A DNA stretch of 64,000 bases, taken from positions 186,001-250,000 of the forward strand of contig CAJNOI010000072.1 in the NCBI GenBank assembly GCA_905250115.1, given 5' to 3'. Each line of letters starts with the position of its first letter. The stretch's first letter is position 1. A program made the translations under genes and the position numbers. This DNA is from Adineta steineri (lineage: Eukaryota; Rotifera; Eurotatoria; Adinetida; Adinetidae). Below, piece after piece: positions 1 through 11,321 of the stretch. The notes beneath the pieces were generated by a model. That model had not been told where the DNA came from. It was given only the letters and a program-made list of their open reading frames with translations, and did not search any database.

Positions 1-39
1 TATCAATGAATAATACAATATTAAATATTAAATTTTTAG

Positions 40-3000
40 GTCCTGCAACAGTGAGAATGATCTCAGAGAACGGACCAGCTTTTCCATTGCCTTTACATTT
101 ACCACCTGGACATATGGTTCAACAAGTACTAGACGAGAATGGTGTATTAACACATGTTATTATGTCACAACCTGGACCACATCCGCCACCACCTCCACCA
201 CCACATCATCATATGGTAAAATATAAAACGACAAGAAATATGACTAGTTAACACTTTTTTTTTGTTCTTTCTCTAGCATACCGGTTATCCTTCATCACCA
301 TACAATGGACTTTATGGCCATCCATCTCAATATCACAATCCAAATGTATATGGACCCTATCCAACAGAAACATTATCTTACCCTCCTCCACGTTCAGCTT
401 GTAATTCGACATCACCAACAACAAATCGTATGAAATATAAAACTATGCAAAAAACATTCTATTTTTTTCATTTCTTGTCTATTTAGCATCACATTGTTTA
501 CTTCATCTGTCAGAAAGTAATGGTTCATCAACAACAGTAACAGGAGGAAGTACAACATCATCATCTAATTCAACTAATAATCAATCACATAGTTCATCTG
601 TATATAATACAACAAATAATAATTGTAATACGACTAGTGGTGGTGGTGGTGGAGGAGCATCATCATCAAATGGAAGAAATTTAAATAACGGCGGTGGACC
701 TAAACGACGTATACCTCCGTCTCATACAAATAACAATTCATATGTAAATAATGTTAGCATGAGTAAGTTTATTTAAATATTCAAAAGAGCGCTTTTATTT
801 TCTATGAAAAGATAAAACTAAATATTAATTTAGTCAAATTTATGTTTTCAATGAAAGATAATTTAAATCGATCATTACCTGTTAAAAGTTATCGACAAAT
901 ACGTTTAAATACAAAATTTCTAATAGGTTTTAAGTCATTGTCTTTTTTTGTTGTCTCTTTTATTTATCTGATATATCTTATCTAATCATATACAAATAAT
1001 TTAGATGGTTCACATAAAACACCACCACAACATCATCATCATCCATCACATTATTCTTCATTTTATCCAGATATGATTGTTCAATCGACGAATGAACCTG
1101 TTGATCTAGCAACTACAGCAGAATTTGATAAAGAAAGACAAACGATTGAAACAAGTCTATCGAAATTATCTGCACCGATTGTAAGAATATTTTCATGTTT
1201 CTTTTTTTGTAAATAATATTTTTCATGTGATTAGATTCAAGATATTGAAAGTCGAAGTGCGCTAGTAAGAATTCAACCACCACGTTCGACATCATCAACA
1301 TCATCTCAATCAGATTATTCAATTGATTTTACTAATCTGATCTATGAATTATTACTATCGGATAAAGGACAAGATGCTAAATATAAACAAGTTTATTGGT
1401 AAGATATTAAAGATAAAAAAAACTTATTTATTGATTTTGTTTTCTTTTTTTGTAGTGGTGATGCAAATGAAATAACGCTGAAAGATCTTAAACCAGCAAC
1501 TGAATATCATCTCAAGTAAATATTTTTTTAAAAGAAATACTTCAAAAGTATAAATAAATTTCTCTTAGAGTATGCGCTTGTATTGATTCATGTAAAGGTG
1601 AATATACAAATCCAGTTCCATTTACAACTGAACAATGTGAACCTGATCGACCTTCAACACCCAAATTACTTGGTAGTCGGTTAAAAAATTCTCTAACATT
1701 AAAATGGACAGCAACAGCTGATAATGGTTCAAAAATAACTAATTACATTCTTGAATACGATGAAGTATGTTATCCTTTTTGACTAATCTTATAATTAATC
1801 TTTTTTCCATTAGGGCAAAGGTCGAGAATTTATTGAAGTATATCGTGGTATAAAAAAACAATTTTTGATTAATAAATTAACTCCAGCAACATTCTATGGC
1901 TTTCGTTTGGCTGCTGAGAACAGTATTGGACGAAGTGAATTTAGTGAAACAATTCAATTTAGTACATTGGGTACAATACCTCCTGAACCTGATCCTCCTA
2001 TGTTATCTGATAAAGGTGTTAAATATTTAACATTGACATGGACTAATCGACCCATTGATGAAACATTTACATTACAAATGAATGATGAATCAAATTATTT
2101 TCGAAATAGATATACAGGTCCATTGTTAACTTGTACAGTTACAGATTTATATCGAAATACTGAATATAAATTTCGAGTAATTAATAATATTTGTTTTTTT
2201 TTGTCAATAGAAATTTTTATCATTATTATTATTTAGTTAGCAGCACATAATCAAGAAGGACAAAGTAATTATTCACAGATAGCTACATATAAAACATTAC
2301 CTGATCGACCTGATTCGCCAGCTAAACCGAGAATAAAAGGACAGATACAAGCAACACAATGTCGTATTGCTTGGGGTAAAATAAAAGTTTAGATTTTTTA
2401 TACTATAAATAAAACGAATTTATTTATTAGATCCACCAAGAGATAATGGTGGTGCAGAAATTCAACAATATCATCTTGAATTAGAAGAATCGAAAGGTAA
2501 AAATATTACAAAAATTTTGATTTTATTTCAAATCTTGTTTTGTAGGTTTTCATATGATTTATAATGGTTTAGAAACAGAATATTTACTTGAACAACTTAT
2601 ACCTGGTCATTCATATTCTCTTCGGTTATCATGTTCAAGTATAGGTGGTCATAGTGATCCATCGGATATAACACAAATAAAAACACCAGCTGTAGCACCT
2701 ACGTCATGTCATCCACCAAAGATTTCAGGAAAACCAAAAGCAAATTCTTTACATCTTCGATGGGGTATGTCAAAATAAAATGTTTAAATCGATATAAAAA
2801 CAAATTTTTCTTTTCTTTCATAAATATAGCATATCCTGATTATGATGGTGGTTCACCTGTAATAGAATTTGAAGTACAAGTAACGAATCCTGATAGTTCA
2901 TCACGTATTGTTTATCGTGGACGTGATCTTGATTGTGTTGTTGCTGGTTTATTACCCGGTCGACCATATTTATTTCAAGTTCGAGCATTCAATCGAGCTG

Positions 3001-5079
3001 GAGTATGAATTTTAAATTTAAAAAAGAAGATTTAATTATAATTGATTTATTCATTTATAGGCTGGTCCATGGTCTGAATATCTTGATGTTCTTTCTGGTT
3101 TTGGTGTACCTGAAGCACCACGTAATATTGCTGTTGAATGTCGTACACCAAATACTGCATATATTAGTTGGGAAGAAGGTGTTAATAATGGTGCAACTAT
3201 AACAGAATATCGTCTTGAATGGTCACGAAAAGAAAATGATTCATTCATGCAACTTTACTGTGGAACAAATAATACTTATGAAGCAAAAGGTCTTACACCG
3301 GTTACACATTATTTTTTTCGAGTCCAGGTAAATTGTCTTAAAACGTTTTTTTATTACCTATTTATTTCTTTAGGCAGTGAATTCAGCTGGTCCTAGTCCG
3401 TATAGTATGTTAGTATCATGTGTTACACCAGCTTCGCCACCATCAATTGTTAGTTCTGTAAAAGCTTATCCAAAATCTACATCAATGACAGTAACTTGGA
3501 AAGAACCAGCTAATAATGGATCATCTATAACGGGTTATTATATTGATATTGGCGAAAAAGAACTTATTTTTGTTAGTCCAGAGCTTACTGAATTTACAAT
3601 AGATGAAGTATTACCAAATACAGCTTATAAGTAAAATTTCTATCATTTACAAATATTTTCATATATATGTAAATTTCTTATTTAATATAGAATTCGTATA
3701 CGAGCTTTAAATACAATTGGACAAGGTCCATATTCTTCAATTATTAAATGTCATACAAAATCTTTACCGCCCGATGCTCCACAACTTGAATGTATATCAG
3801 CAACATGTAATTCATTAAAATTAAAATGGAACACAATTAATCATACCATTCCAACAACTCCAAATAATAGTGAACCAACAGTATCAACTCGTGTAATAAC
3901 TTATGTTATTGAAATGGAAGGAAAAGATGGAACGTAAGTAGAAATAAATAAATAATGATCAAATTTAAAATTATTCTTTTCTTTTAGTTTTAATTGTATC
4001 TATACTGGAAATACATCGTCACATAAAATAAATAAATTACAAGAAAATACATCATATTGTTTTCGTATATGTGCGAAAAATGATACAGGTGCTGGTCCAT
4101 GGTCGGATATTTATACATTTATGACAACAAAAGCACCACCAAATGCTTTAAAAGGTTAGTATTTTTTATCAGATTATATGAAAAATACGTCTACTCATTG
4201 ATGTTTTATAAGATTTTCTGCTTAGCGATTATTTATTCAATAAGTTAACTAGAGCGGAATAATATGTGAATTACAATGAAATGCAGAATTGTAAATCGAA
4301 ATTCTTACTCTTTAAAGTTCAATAAGTTCCGAATAACTCGCGAATGCAGAGCAATAACGAAGTGTGACTTTTACTAAAAGTATCGATAATACCCCAATTC
4401 TCATACGAACTATCAAGTTTTAAAGAGATACTTATAATTTTCTTCTTTAGCTCCAAATATAACAGATATAACATCTACTTCATGTGTATTTAATTGGCAA
4501 GCACATAAATCACTTGGTAATGATACAATCAGTTATATATTACAACTTCAAACATACCGAAAAGAAAATGATTATACAGTAATTTATAATGGTGAATTAA
4601 CATCATATCGTGCAACAGATTTAGAATCCGGTGTTGATTATCGTGTACGTGTTTGTGCTATACGTACGACAGATGAAGGTTTAACATTAAATAGTCCATT
4701 TAGTCCTGCAACACATTTTGTTTTACCACGACCAGGAGATTTACCGACTGTTTTATCAAATTCAAAACTATTAGACAATCGTTTATTGAATAATAATGAT
4801 AATCATGATCAACATATTTCATTTCTAAATCGATATCGTTTAATATGTTCTCGAAAATTCAAATCATTGAAATTATTTGAAAGTCGAACATTGACTGATC
4901 AACAATGGGCATTTGTTATATCTGTTGGTTTTGCTTTATTAGCTATATTTATTGCGATTTTTGCCAATGTTATCTATTCAAAGTATAATAATGATTCAAC
5001 ATTATCAGTTGATAATACTTTTTCTTCTACTACTACTTCTTCTTCTTCTTCTTCTTCCTCTCCCGGAATAAAAAAATAA
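40..5079 (+). CDS. FNDC3: FNDC3-like fibronectin type III protein (5' partial)
   Basis: Membrane-anchored multi-FN3 protein of the FNDC3A/B family; the 5' end lies outside the window. Seventeen exons are seen: 40-215, 277-427, 487-762, 1005-1180, 1235-1398, 1456-1515, 1569-1764, 1814-2176, 2237-2375, 2431-2496, 2546-2764, 2830-3002, 3061-3327, 3374-3630, 3691-3933, 3988-4154 and 4451-5079. All introns are GT-AG and phases agree. The ATG at 6 is probably intronic, because an acceptor (tttttag) sits just before 40. The N-terminal part carries the family motif LPPGHMVQQVLDENG followed by a Pro/His tract and low-complexity Ser/Asn/Gly sequence. Nine FN3 modules follow, each with the conserved Trp and a Tyr-x-Phe-Arg-Val type G strand. 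A single C-terminal transmembrane helix (about 4909-4975) precedes a short Ser-rich tail, as in FNDC3A. Family assignment is strong; A versus B is not resolvable. Confidence 0.93.
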
Positions 5080-5567
5080 CAGTGAGATAACCGTTTCTAT
5101 ATTATATATATAAATATATAAATATATCTATTCTTTCTTTTTTCCCTATGTATGGGTTCATTTTTTTTTTTGTTTTTATCTGTTGTTCTTTGCACTGTTA
5201 AATGTTGTTGGCTGGCCTTTGGCTATTGGTTATTATTATGATTGAGAAAACAAAAAAAAATTAACTTATCTGTTTTTATTATTGATGACATACATGCACA
5301 ATTTGAATATACATATTAAACTCGTTTTCTTCTTGTGCGTTTGCATGCAGTCACTGCGGCAACAATTTTATTTTTATTGTTGTTTCCCATTTTTTTTTTT
5401 GGTTTTTTTTGTTCTTATTCTTTGTTCGCGCGCGCGCTCTCTCTTTCTCTCTTCTTTGAATGTTGTTAAGTGTGTGAAGCAAGTGAAAGAGAGTCACTGA
5501 CACGGAATATATTGATAGAAAAAAATATATTTATTTAATTGAAGATGTGTGTCGGATTTTAAACTGC

Positions 5568-5573
5568 AATAAA
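5568..5573 (+). terminator. Polyadenylation signal of the FNDC3 gene
   Basis: A canonical AATAAA lies about 490 bp after the FNDC3 stop. The T-rich and CT-rich stretch between them (5080-5560) fits a 3' UTR. Position and motif are seen; use is inferred. Confidence 0.55.
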
Positions 5574-5689
5574 GTGAAGAGATAATACTTCTCCTTGTTT
5601 TTAAGTACAACATAAAACCTATTATTCATCAAGATATTATACTGATAAGACAAGTCATTTTCATTTTTTGAATCAAACAAGTAATCTAT

Positions 5690-6105
5690 CATGATATCAA
5701 AAATGACTCAACATACTTTATGACTGAAATTATTTTGATTAATAACCATTCATACTCTGTTTCTTTTCGTATAAATTCTAAACCATATATTGACAAGATC
5801 AATTGAACGATTGTTCTAATAAATGTATCTGCTATACTATTAATATCAACATTTGTTGGAGGTATATGAATAGCTTCCTGTTTAGATGGTATTTTTTTTA
5901 AATCTTCGAATCTTTCTTGTTGTTGTCTACAGCAAATATATTTATATGCGAATACAATGGTAGCAATTATTTAGTTAGTTATTTGTCGAGAACGAAAAGA
6001 AAGATCTAAAGTTGATGATAAAATGAGTTGTCCTTGAAAGACTATTTGCATCAATAAAAATAATGTATCGAATAGTTTGTTCGTTCTTTTTTCTAGCAAT
6101 CATAA
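5690..6105 (-). pseudogene. Possible membrane-protein gene or remnant
   Basis: In the stretch between FNDC3 and the repeat protein, the minus strand reads as plausible protein in one frame. A hydrophobic part (LFDTLFLLMQIVFQGQLILS) at about 6080-6000 is followed by an in-frame TAA near 5972. A charged, protein-like stretch then continues in the same frame to a stop near 5690. Just downstream of that TAA is an acceptor-like tgctgtag, and CTAAC branch-like sequence overlaps it, so a normal intron is possible, but I find no convincing donor. I do not recognise a family. The rest of 5580-6690 is AT-rich with no coding signal. Confidence 0.25.
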
Positions 6106-6696
6106 GTTTGTTTTTTCGCCAAATTTGATATATATACATATATATTTGCCATTAAGTTTCTGTATTGAAACTAAGAATGTCATGAAATATATTCTAATGT
6201 GAAATAAACTTGCTCATTAAAGCTATACAGAAATATGACTAATAGTATTTAACAGATGTTTTGTTTAAATCAATAATAACTAAAAAGACTGAAATATTAT
6301 ATGAATATAAGAATGTATATTATTAAATATTTTGGTATATAAATTGAACGAAATGAAAATTCAACATATAGTATAGTTTCTTTTTTTCCATAAATATTAT
6401 CATTAAAACAGTTACTTTCTTTTAATGTAATAGAAAGTAATCAAACAAAATGATTACCATCACATTTACAAGGAAGAAATAAATGCTTAAGTATGCTCAT
6501 CATCGAGGCGTTTTATTTTTATACTCATATATATATATATGTAACATTATCAACAGGTGAAAACATAGTCACTCTCAAGAAAGAGAAAAAAATTGTTTGA
6601 AAATAAGTGAAGCGTGCAAGTATAACATATGTATACATGAATAACATCATATCTTATCCATCTTTTTCTTCGTTTTAGTTCGTTTGATAACAAACG

Positions 6697-9354
6697 ATGG
6701 CTTCGTTTCTTGTTACTAATAATCCTGCATTACCTCAATCACCAGTTAAGTCAATACGTACAACTTTTTCTCTTCAAACTTCAATGCATTCTGAAAATTC
6801 TACACCAAAATCACGAATTAAATCAGTTAAGTCAATGGATACAAATTATTCTCCTCAAACTTCAATACATTCTGAAAGTTCTACATCACAGTCACCAGTT
6901 AAATCAATTAAGTCAACAGTTACAAATTATTCTCCTCAAACTTCAACACATTCTGAAAATTCTATACCACAATCACCAGTTAAATCAATAGTTACAAATG
7001 ATTCTCCACAAACTTCAATATATTCCGAAAATTCTACACCTCAATCACCAATAAAATCAATTAAGTCATTAGTTACAACTTTTTCTCCCCAAACATCAAT
7101 CCATTCTGAAAACTCGATATCAAAATCACGAATTAAATCAGTTAAGTCAATGGATACAAACTATTCTTCCCAAACTTCAACACATTCCGAAAATTCTGAA
7201 CCACAATCGCCAGTTAAATCAATTAAGTCAATAGTTACAACTTTTTCTCCACAAACTTCAATACAGTCTGAAAATTCTATACCAAAATCACGAATTAAAT
7301 CAGTTAAGTCAATAGGTTCAAATTATTCTCCTCAAACTCCAATACACTCTGAAAATTCTACACCACAATCACCAGTTAAGCCAATAGGTACAAATTATTG
7401 TCCACGAACTTCAATACATTCTGAAAACTCTAGGCCACAATCGCCAGTTAAATCAATTAAGTCAACAGTTACAAATTATTCTCCTCAAACTTCAACACAC
7501 TCTGAAAATTCTAGACCACAATCACCAGTTAAATCAGTCAAGTCAATAGTTACAACTTTTTCTCCACAGACTTCAATAGTTTCTGAAAATTCTATATCAA
7601 AATCACGAATTACATCAGTTAAGTCAATAGACACAAATTATTCACCTCAAACTTCAGTACATTCTGAAAACTCTAGGCCACAATCGCCAGTTAAATCAAT
7701 TAAGTCAATAGTTACAACTTTTTCTCCCCAAACTTCAATATATTCCGAAAATTCTACATCACGATCGCCAGTTAAATCAGTGAAGTCGGTAGTTACAAAT
7801 TATTCTCCTCAAACTTCAATACACTCTGAATATTTGACACCACAATCAAGTATACAACATAGTCAAACGTCAACAGATTCCGAATCAACATTATCTAACG
7901 ATGATAGTTCAAGTGATGATTCATATTATGAAGAATTTATGAATAAATCACCAACAAAACATGTTCATTTTGATGATCTTTTGGAACCACAAATAAGCAT
8001 TGACATGAAATTAGAAAATGATGAAGTAGAATTTTTTGCTGTTGTTGCTATTGATAATACAATCAGTCCTATTCACGATAAAAACAATAATATAAATAAA
8101 CCAATTAGAAAACGTGATAAAATACGTGCTATGTTTCATAATAGATTTCATCGATCACATAGTATTAGTTCCGATACAGATCCTCATGAATGGAATCAAG
8201 TTTTAGCTAAAACATTAGTTTCAATGCGTCATGATATCGAAGATATTATTGCTGGTTTTGATGATATTGATCAACCTATAGAAGAGAAATCTCCATCGAA
8301 TACATCGGATCTTATTCTTACGACACCACGTCTTTCATTTCGTGAACGTCAACAAGCAAAAATTCAAATGATGAGAATGGCACAAATGTTTCATCCACCA
8401 AATCTTCTTACTTGTAATATAAAAGAATCTCCTTATCCATATACAGATATAGTTGATTCGGGTAATTTTCATTTTTTTGGTAATAAAAGTACTCCAGCAG
8501 AAATGTTTTTTGTACAACATAAACCATTTCAACATAAAAAATTTCGTTATCGAACTCAACGTGGTTTATTAAAAATGCGACATGATTTAGAAAAAATGAA
8601 ACATGATCTATATGGTAAAAGTATTGAAAAAACACATAGAGAATTACCATCACATGATGTACAAAACTATCGAAGTCGTTTAGAAAAAACTCTACTTGAA
8701 GTACGTACACAAATATCTGAATATGATCGAGTACATGCATTAACAAATAATCATCGACCAAGTATTAGTCAGATAATTTCAAGTATGAAAAAAGTAGATC
8801 CAGAGAAACAAGCACAAATAGATGATTATCGATCAAAATTAAGACCTACAGTAAGAGGAATTTGTTTTGTTTTTATGAAAAAATTTTAAACTCGATTATT
8901 AATTCAGGAATATACTGAAGAAAAAGATAATCATGAACTTGTTTCTGCACCATTTATTCCACGTCGAGCGCCATATCGTCCCAATAATATTAAAAAAGAT
9001 ATTGAGAAGGATAATCAAATTATTGATCCACGTTTTGATCGTACTACATTTATTGATCTTAATAAAGAAGCTGACATCTTTTTTGGTACCGATGAACAAC
9101 CATTTTGGAATCAACCAGAAAATTTAAAATTATCGGCATCACCATTACCTGCAAGACGCCGGTCAAGTCAGATAGTATTACCACCGAAAATAAATTTTTG
9201 GGATCGTTTAATTTATACGATTAAATATAAACAAAAACTTATGAAAGATAAAGAATCGAACGATATGGAATATTCTGATTGTATTTCTCCTTCACAACAA
9301 AGAAAATCACAATCATTGATTATGCTCCATGAAGAAGAAAGTGTAGAATTTTAA
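6697..9354 (+). CDS. Ser/Pro repeat protein of unknown function
   Basis: Two exons, 6697-8850 and 8908-9354, encode 866 aa. The single intron has a GTAAGA donor and an attcag acceptor. Residues about 15-385 are an array of some 14 imperfect units of 22-27 aa. Each unit carries SPVKS(I/V)KS, a T(N/T)(Y/F)SPQTS core and a HSENS/YSENS end; many S/T-P sites suggest proline-directed phosphorylation. After an acidic Ser-rich linker the C-terminal half is non-repetitive, charged and partly helical. It contains repeated MRHDIE/MRHDLE motifs and a late aromatic-basic segment. No signal peptide or membrane span is seen. The CDS end overlaps the convergent exchanger gene by 4 nt. I do not recognise a family; a cytoskeleton-associated role would be only a guess. 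Confidence 0.85.
6740..7850 (+). repeat. Coding tandem repeat, unit about 66-81 bp
   Basis: Imperfect in-frame repeats inside the Ser/Pro protein. Each carries tcaccagttaaatcaatta-type and tctcctcaaacttcaata-type blocks. Two alternating versions are visible, one with SPVKSIKS and one with SRIKSVKS, suggesting expansion as a two-unit block. Confidence 0.85.
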
Positions 9355-11321
9355 AAAGGCATATAAAAGAAACCAGTTGCAATAGTTCCATAAGCTAATA
9401 ATAATTGTATACCTTGCATCCAATTAGAATTACCATTAAGTACACTATTACCTAAATTATGTATGATAATTTTCATGATTTATATATATATATATTACGA
9501 AAATATGAACTTACAAATGGCTACGGAAAAGATTGTACTGATAAGATCAAAAGATTTAAAATCGAAATCAAGTAAAATATTTGCTTCACCATTGGATTTC
9601 GTGTAAAAAATCAAATTACTTGCAGCTAATGTTATTGGAGCAATAAAACATAAAATTTGTGATGTTGAATTTTGTGTTACTGCTATAGCTAGTTTTTTTT
9701 TTGTACAAATAAAGAATTATAATTAGTGAATATCTGTTATCTGAATTCATCTATGAGCTGTACAACTTCTACTATTAGATTGTAATATTCTCTCATACCT
9801 AAAAACTATAACCATCTATTTTTGATTGCTCCAGTAGATACTCTGGGCTGTGTTGAGTCGACTGGTGGTACCAAGGGGGAACAAACTGATTTCCATACTA
9901 GAAATCAAGAAGAAGGGTGTGGATGTAAGTGTGGGTGGGTGTAGAGTGGGATGGGTGTGGGTGTCATGATAATACAGTATCTACAGGGACACGGACACCC
10001 CATTCGGTCACACCCAGACGCGCATCCACACACATCCTCAATTGATTTCCATACTAGAAATCACAAGAAATCATGGGAAATCACGAAAATGAAATCAAGA
10101 AATCAGGAAATCAGTTTAGTCCCCGTTGAGTGGTACTCAAGAAAAAAAGCACACAGCTACAATTTGTCAAAAAACTTCAAATCAAATTTTTGATTACATA
10201 CTGAGTTCAATTTTATTCTTCAATGCACATGAAATACATGTTACAAATTCAATAATTGAACTAACTAATGGAAGAATAATAGCTGCTGTAAAACTTGAAC
10301 TAATATGTAATTTTTCAATTGCCCCTTCGAGACTATCAACAATAAATTGACATAAACATACAATTAATATAGTGGTCAATATCAGTGTACTTATACTATA
10401 GAAAAAAAATTTAATTTGCTAAGAAATTTAACCAATAAATATTACTAACTCTTTTATGAGTAAATATATTTTCGTAAGTTTATTATTAGTAGGTGCGGGT
10501 GGTGTATTTAAAGGAGATGGTGTTTGATCAAGAGCCATCATAGATAATGCAGCTTGATTACGGCGTTTTGTTATAGTTTTACGTTTAATATCAGCAGTAT
10601 ATAAATAGGAATGTGTTTTCCAAGCAAATATAATATTAACAATACCAAGTACAAAAAGAATTATTGCACTAACATAAGAAAAACGACGCATTATAGTTGT
10701 ACTCATAACATGCGATCCTAACGAAATCTTTAATGCTGATGGACCTAGAAAACAAAAGAAAATTCGTTTCTAACATTATAAAAATCTTTATTTTTATTTA
10801 GTACATAGAATAACAATTGTAAGACAAGTTAATGAAGCAGCATTAATTCCAGCTAATTTTTCACCAAATGTTTGTTCTTTAAAACGTAATCCACCAAAAA
10901 ACAGAGCTAAAATATACATTGATAAAAACGAAGTTTTATACTATCGATATTTTTCGTGCATACCTAAACCAACTCCTACGCAAACATTGGATGTTACAGC
11001 CCCTAGAATTGATGCTTTAACAACATTGATTAAACCTCTTCTTAAAGCAACAATTGTAAATACAAGTTCAGCAATATTTCCTAAACCAGAATTTAGGAAT
11101 CCTCCAAAAAAATTTCCACAATATTGTGCGACACTTTCGGTTGCTTCAGTTGAAAATGCAGCTAATGGAATAATTGCTAAAATTGCTGTACAAAATATTA
11201 ATGCCGGATTATCAGAAAAAATATATTTCGAAATAAATGCAATTGGACAAAAAATAGATAGACCAAAAAATATTCGATTCTTAAGCGATGTCGATCGAAT
11301 ATAATTTAACAATTGATGCAT
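9351..11321 (-). CDS. Ca2+/H+ exchanger, CAX family
   Basis: Cation/proton antiporter of the CaCA superfamily, expected in a vacuolar or lysosomal-type membrane. Minus-strand exons are 11321-10964, 10906-10805, 10744-10450, 10395-10202, 9688-9515 and 9451-9351 (1224 nt, 407 aa, phases consistent). The first alpha repeat reads FLNSGLGNIAELVFTIVALR and the second ILPLVSSIIEF; these hold the conserved acidic Glu of CAX cores. Other family landmarks are STEATESVA, FFGGLRFKEQ, AWKTHSYLY and the late NSNWMQG. A 22-aa upstream extension from an in-frame ATG at 11387 is possible; I chose 11321 because the alignment-like core begins soon after it. The second alpha repeat has SSIIE where many members have GNAAE, so transport selectivity may differ. 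The fourth intron (9689-10201) is enlarged by a repeat element. Confidence 0.88.
9867..10136. mobile_element. MITE-like inverted-repeat insertion in an exchanger intron
   Basis: Arms near 9867-9894 and 10106-10136 are imperfect inverted copies sharing aaactgatttcc and a ggtacc/ggtact end. Inside, a 21-bp block beginning tgatttccatac is present twice in direct orientation (9887-9907 and 10043-10063). It brackets a G-rich then C-rich hairpin (gggtgtggatg ... gcatccacacac). The host intron is about 510 bp, while other introns of this gene are 50-60 bp. No transposase is present. Target duplication not resolved. Confidence 0.55.

Noticed and set aside
6-39. ATG at 6 as the start of the FNDC3 protein
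   Set aside because: The first codons are AT-rich intron-like sequence ending in tttttag; the family-like sequence begins only after it, so the exon starts at 40 and the gene is 5' partial.
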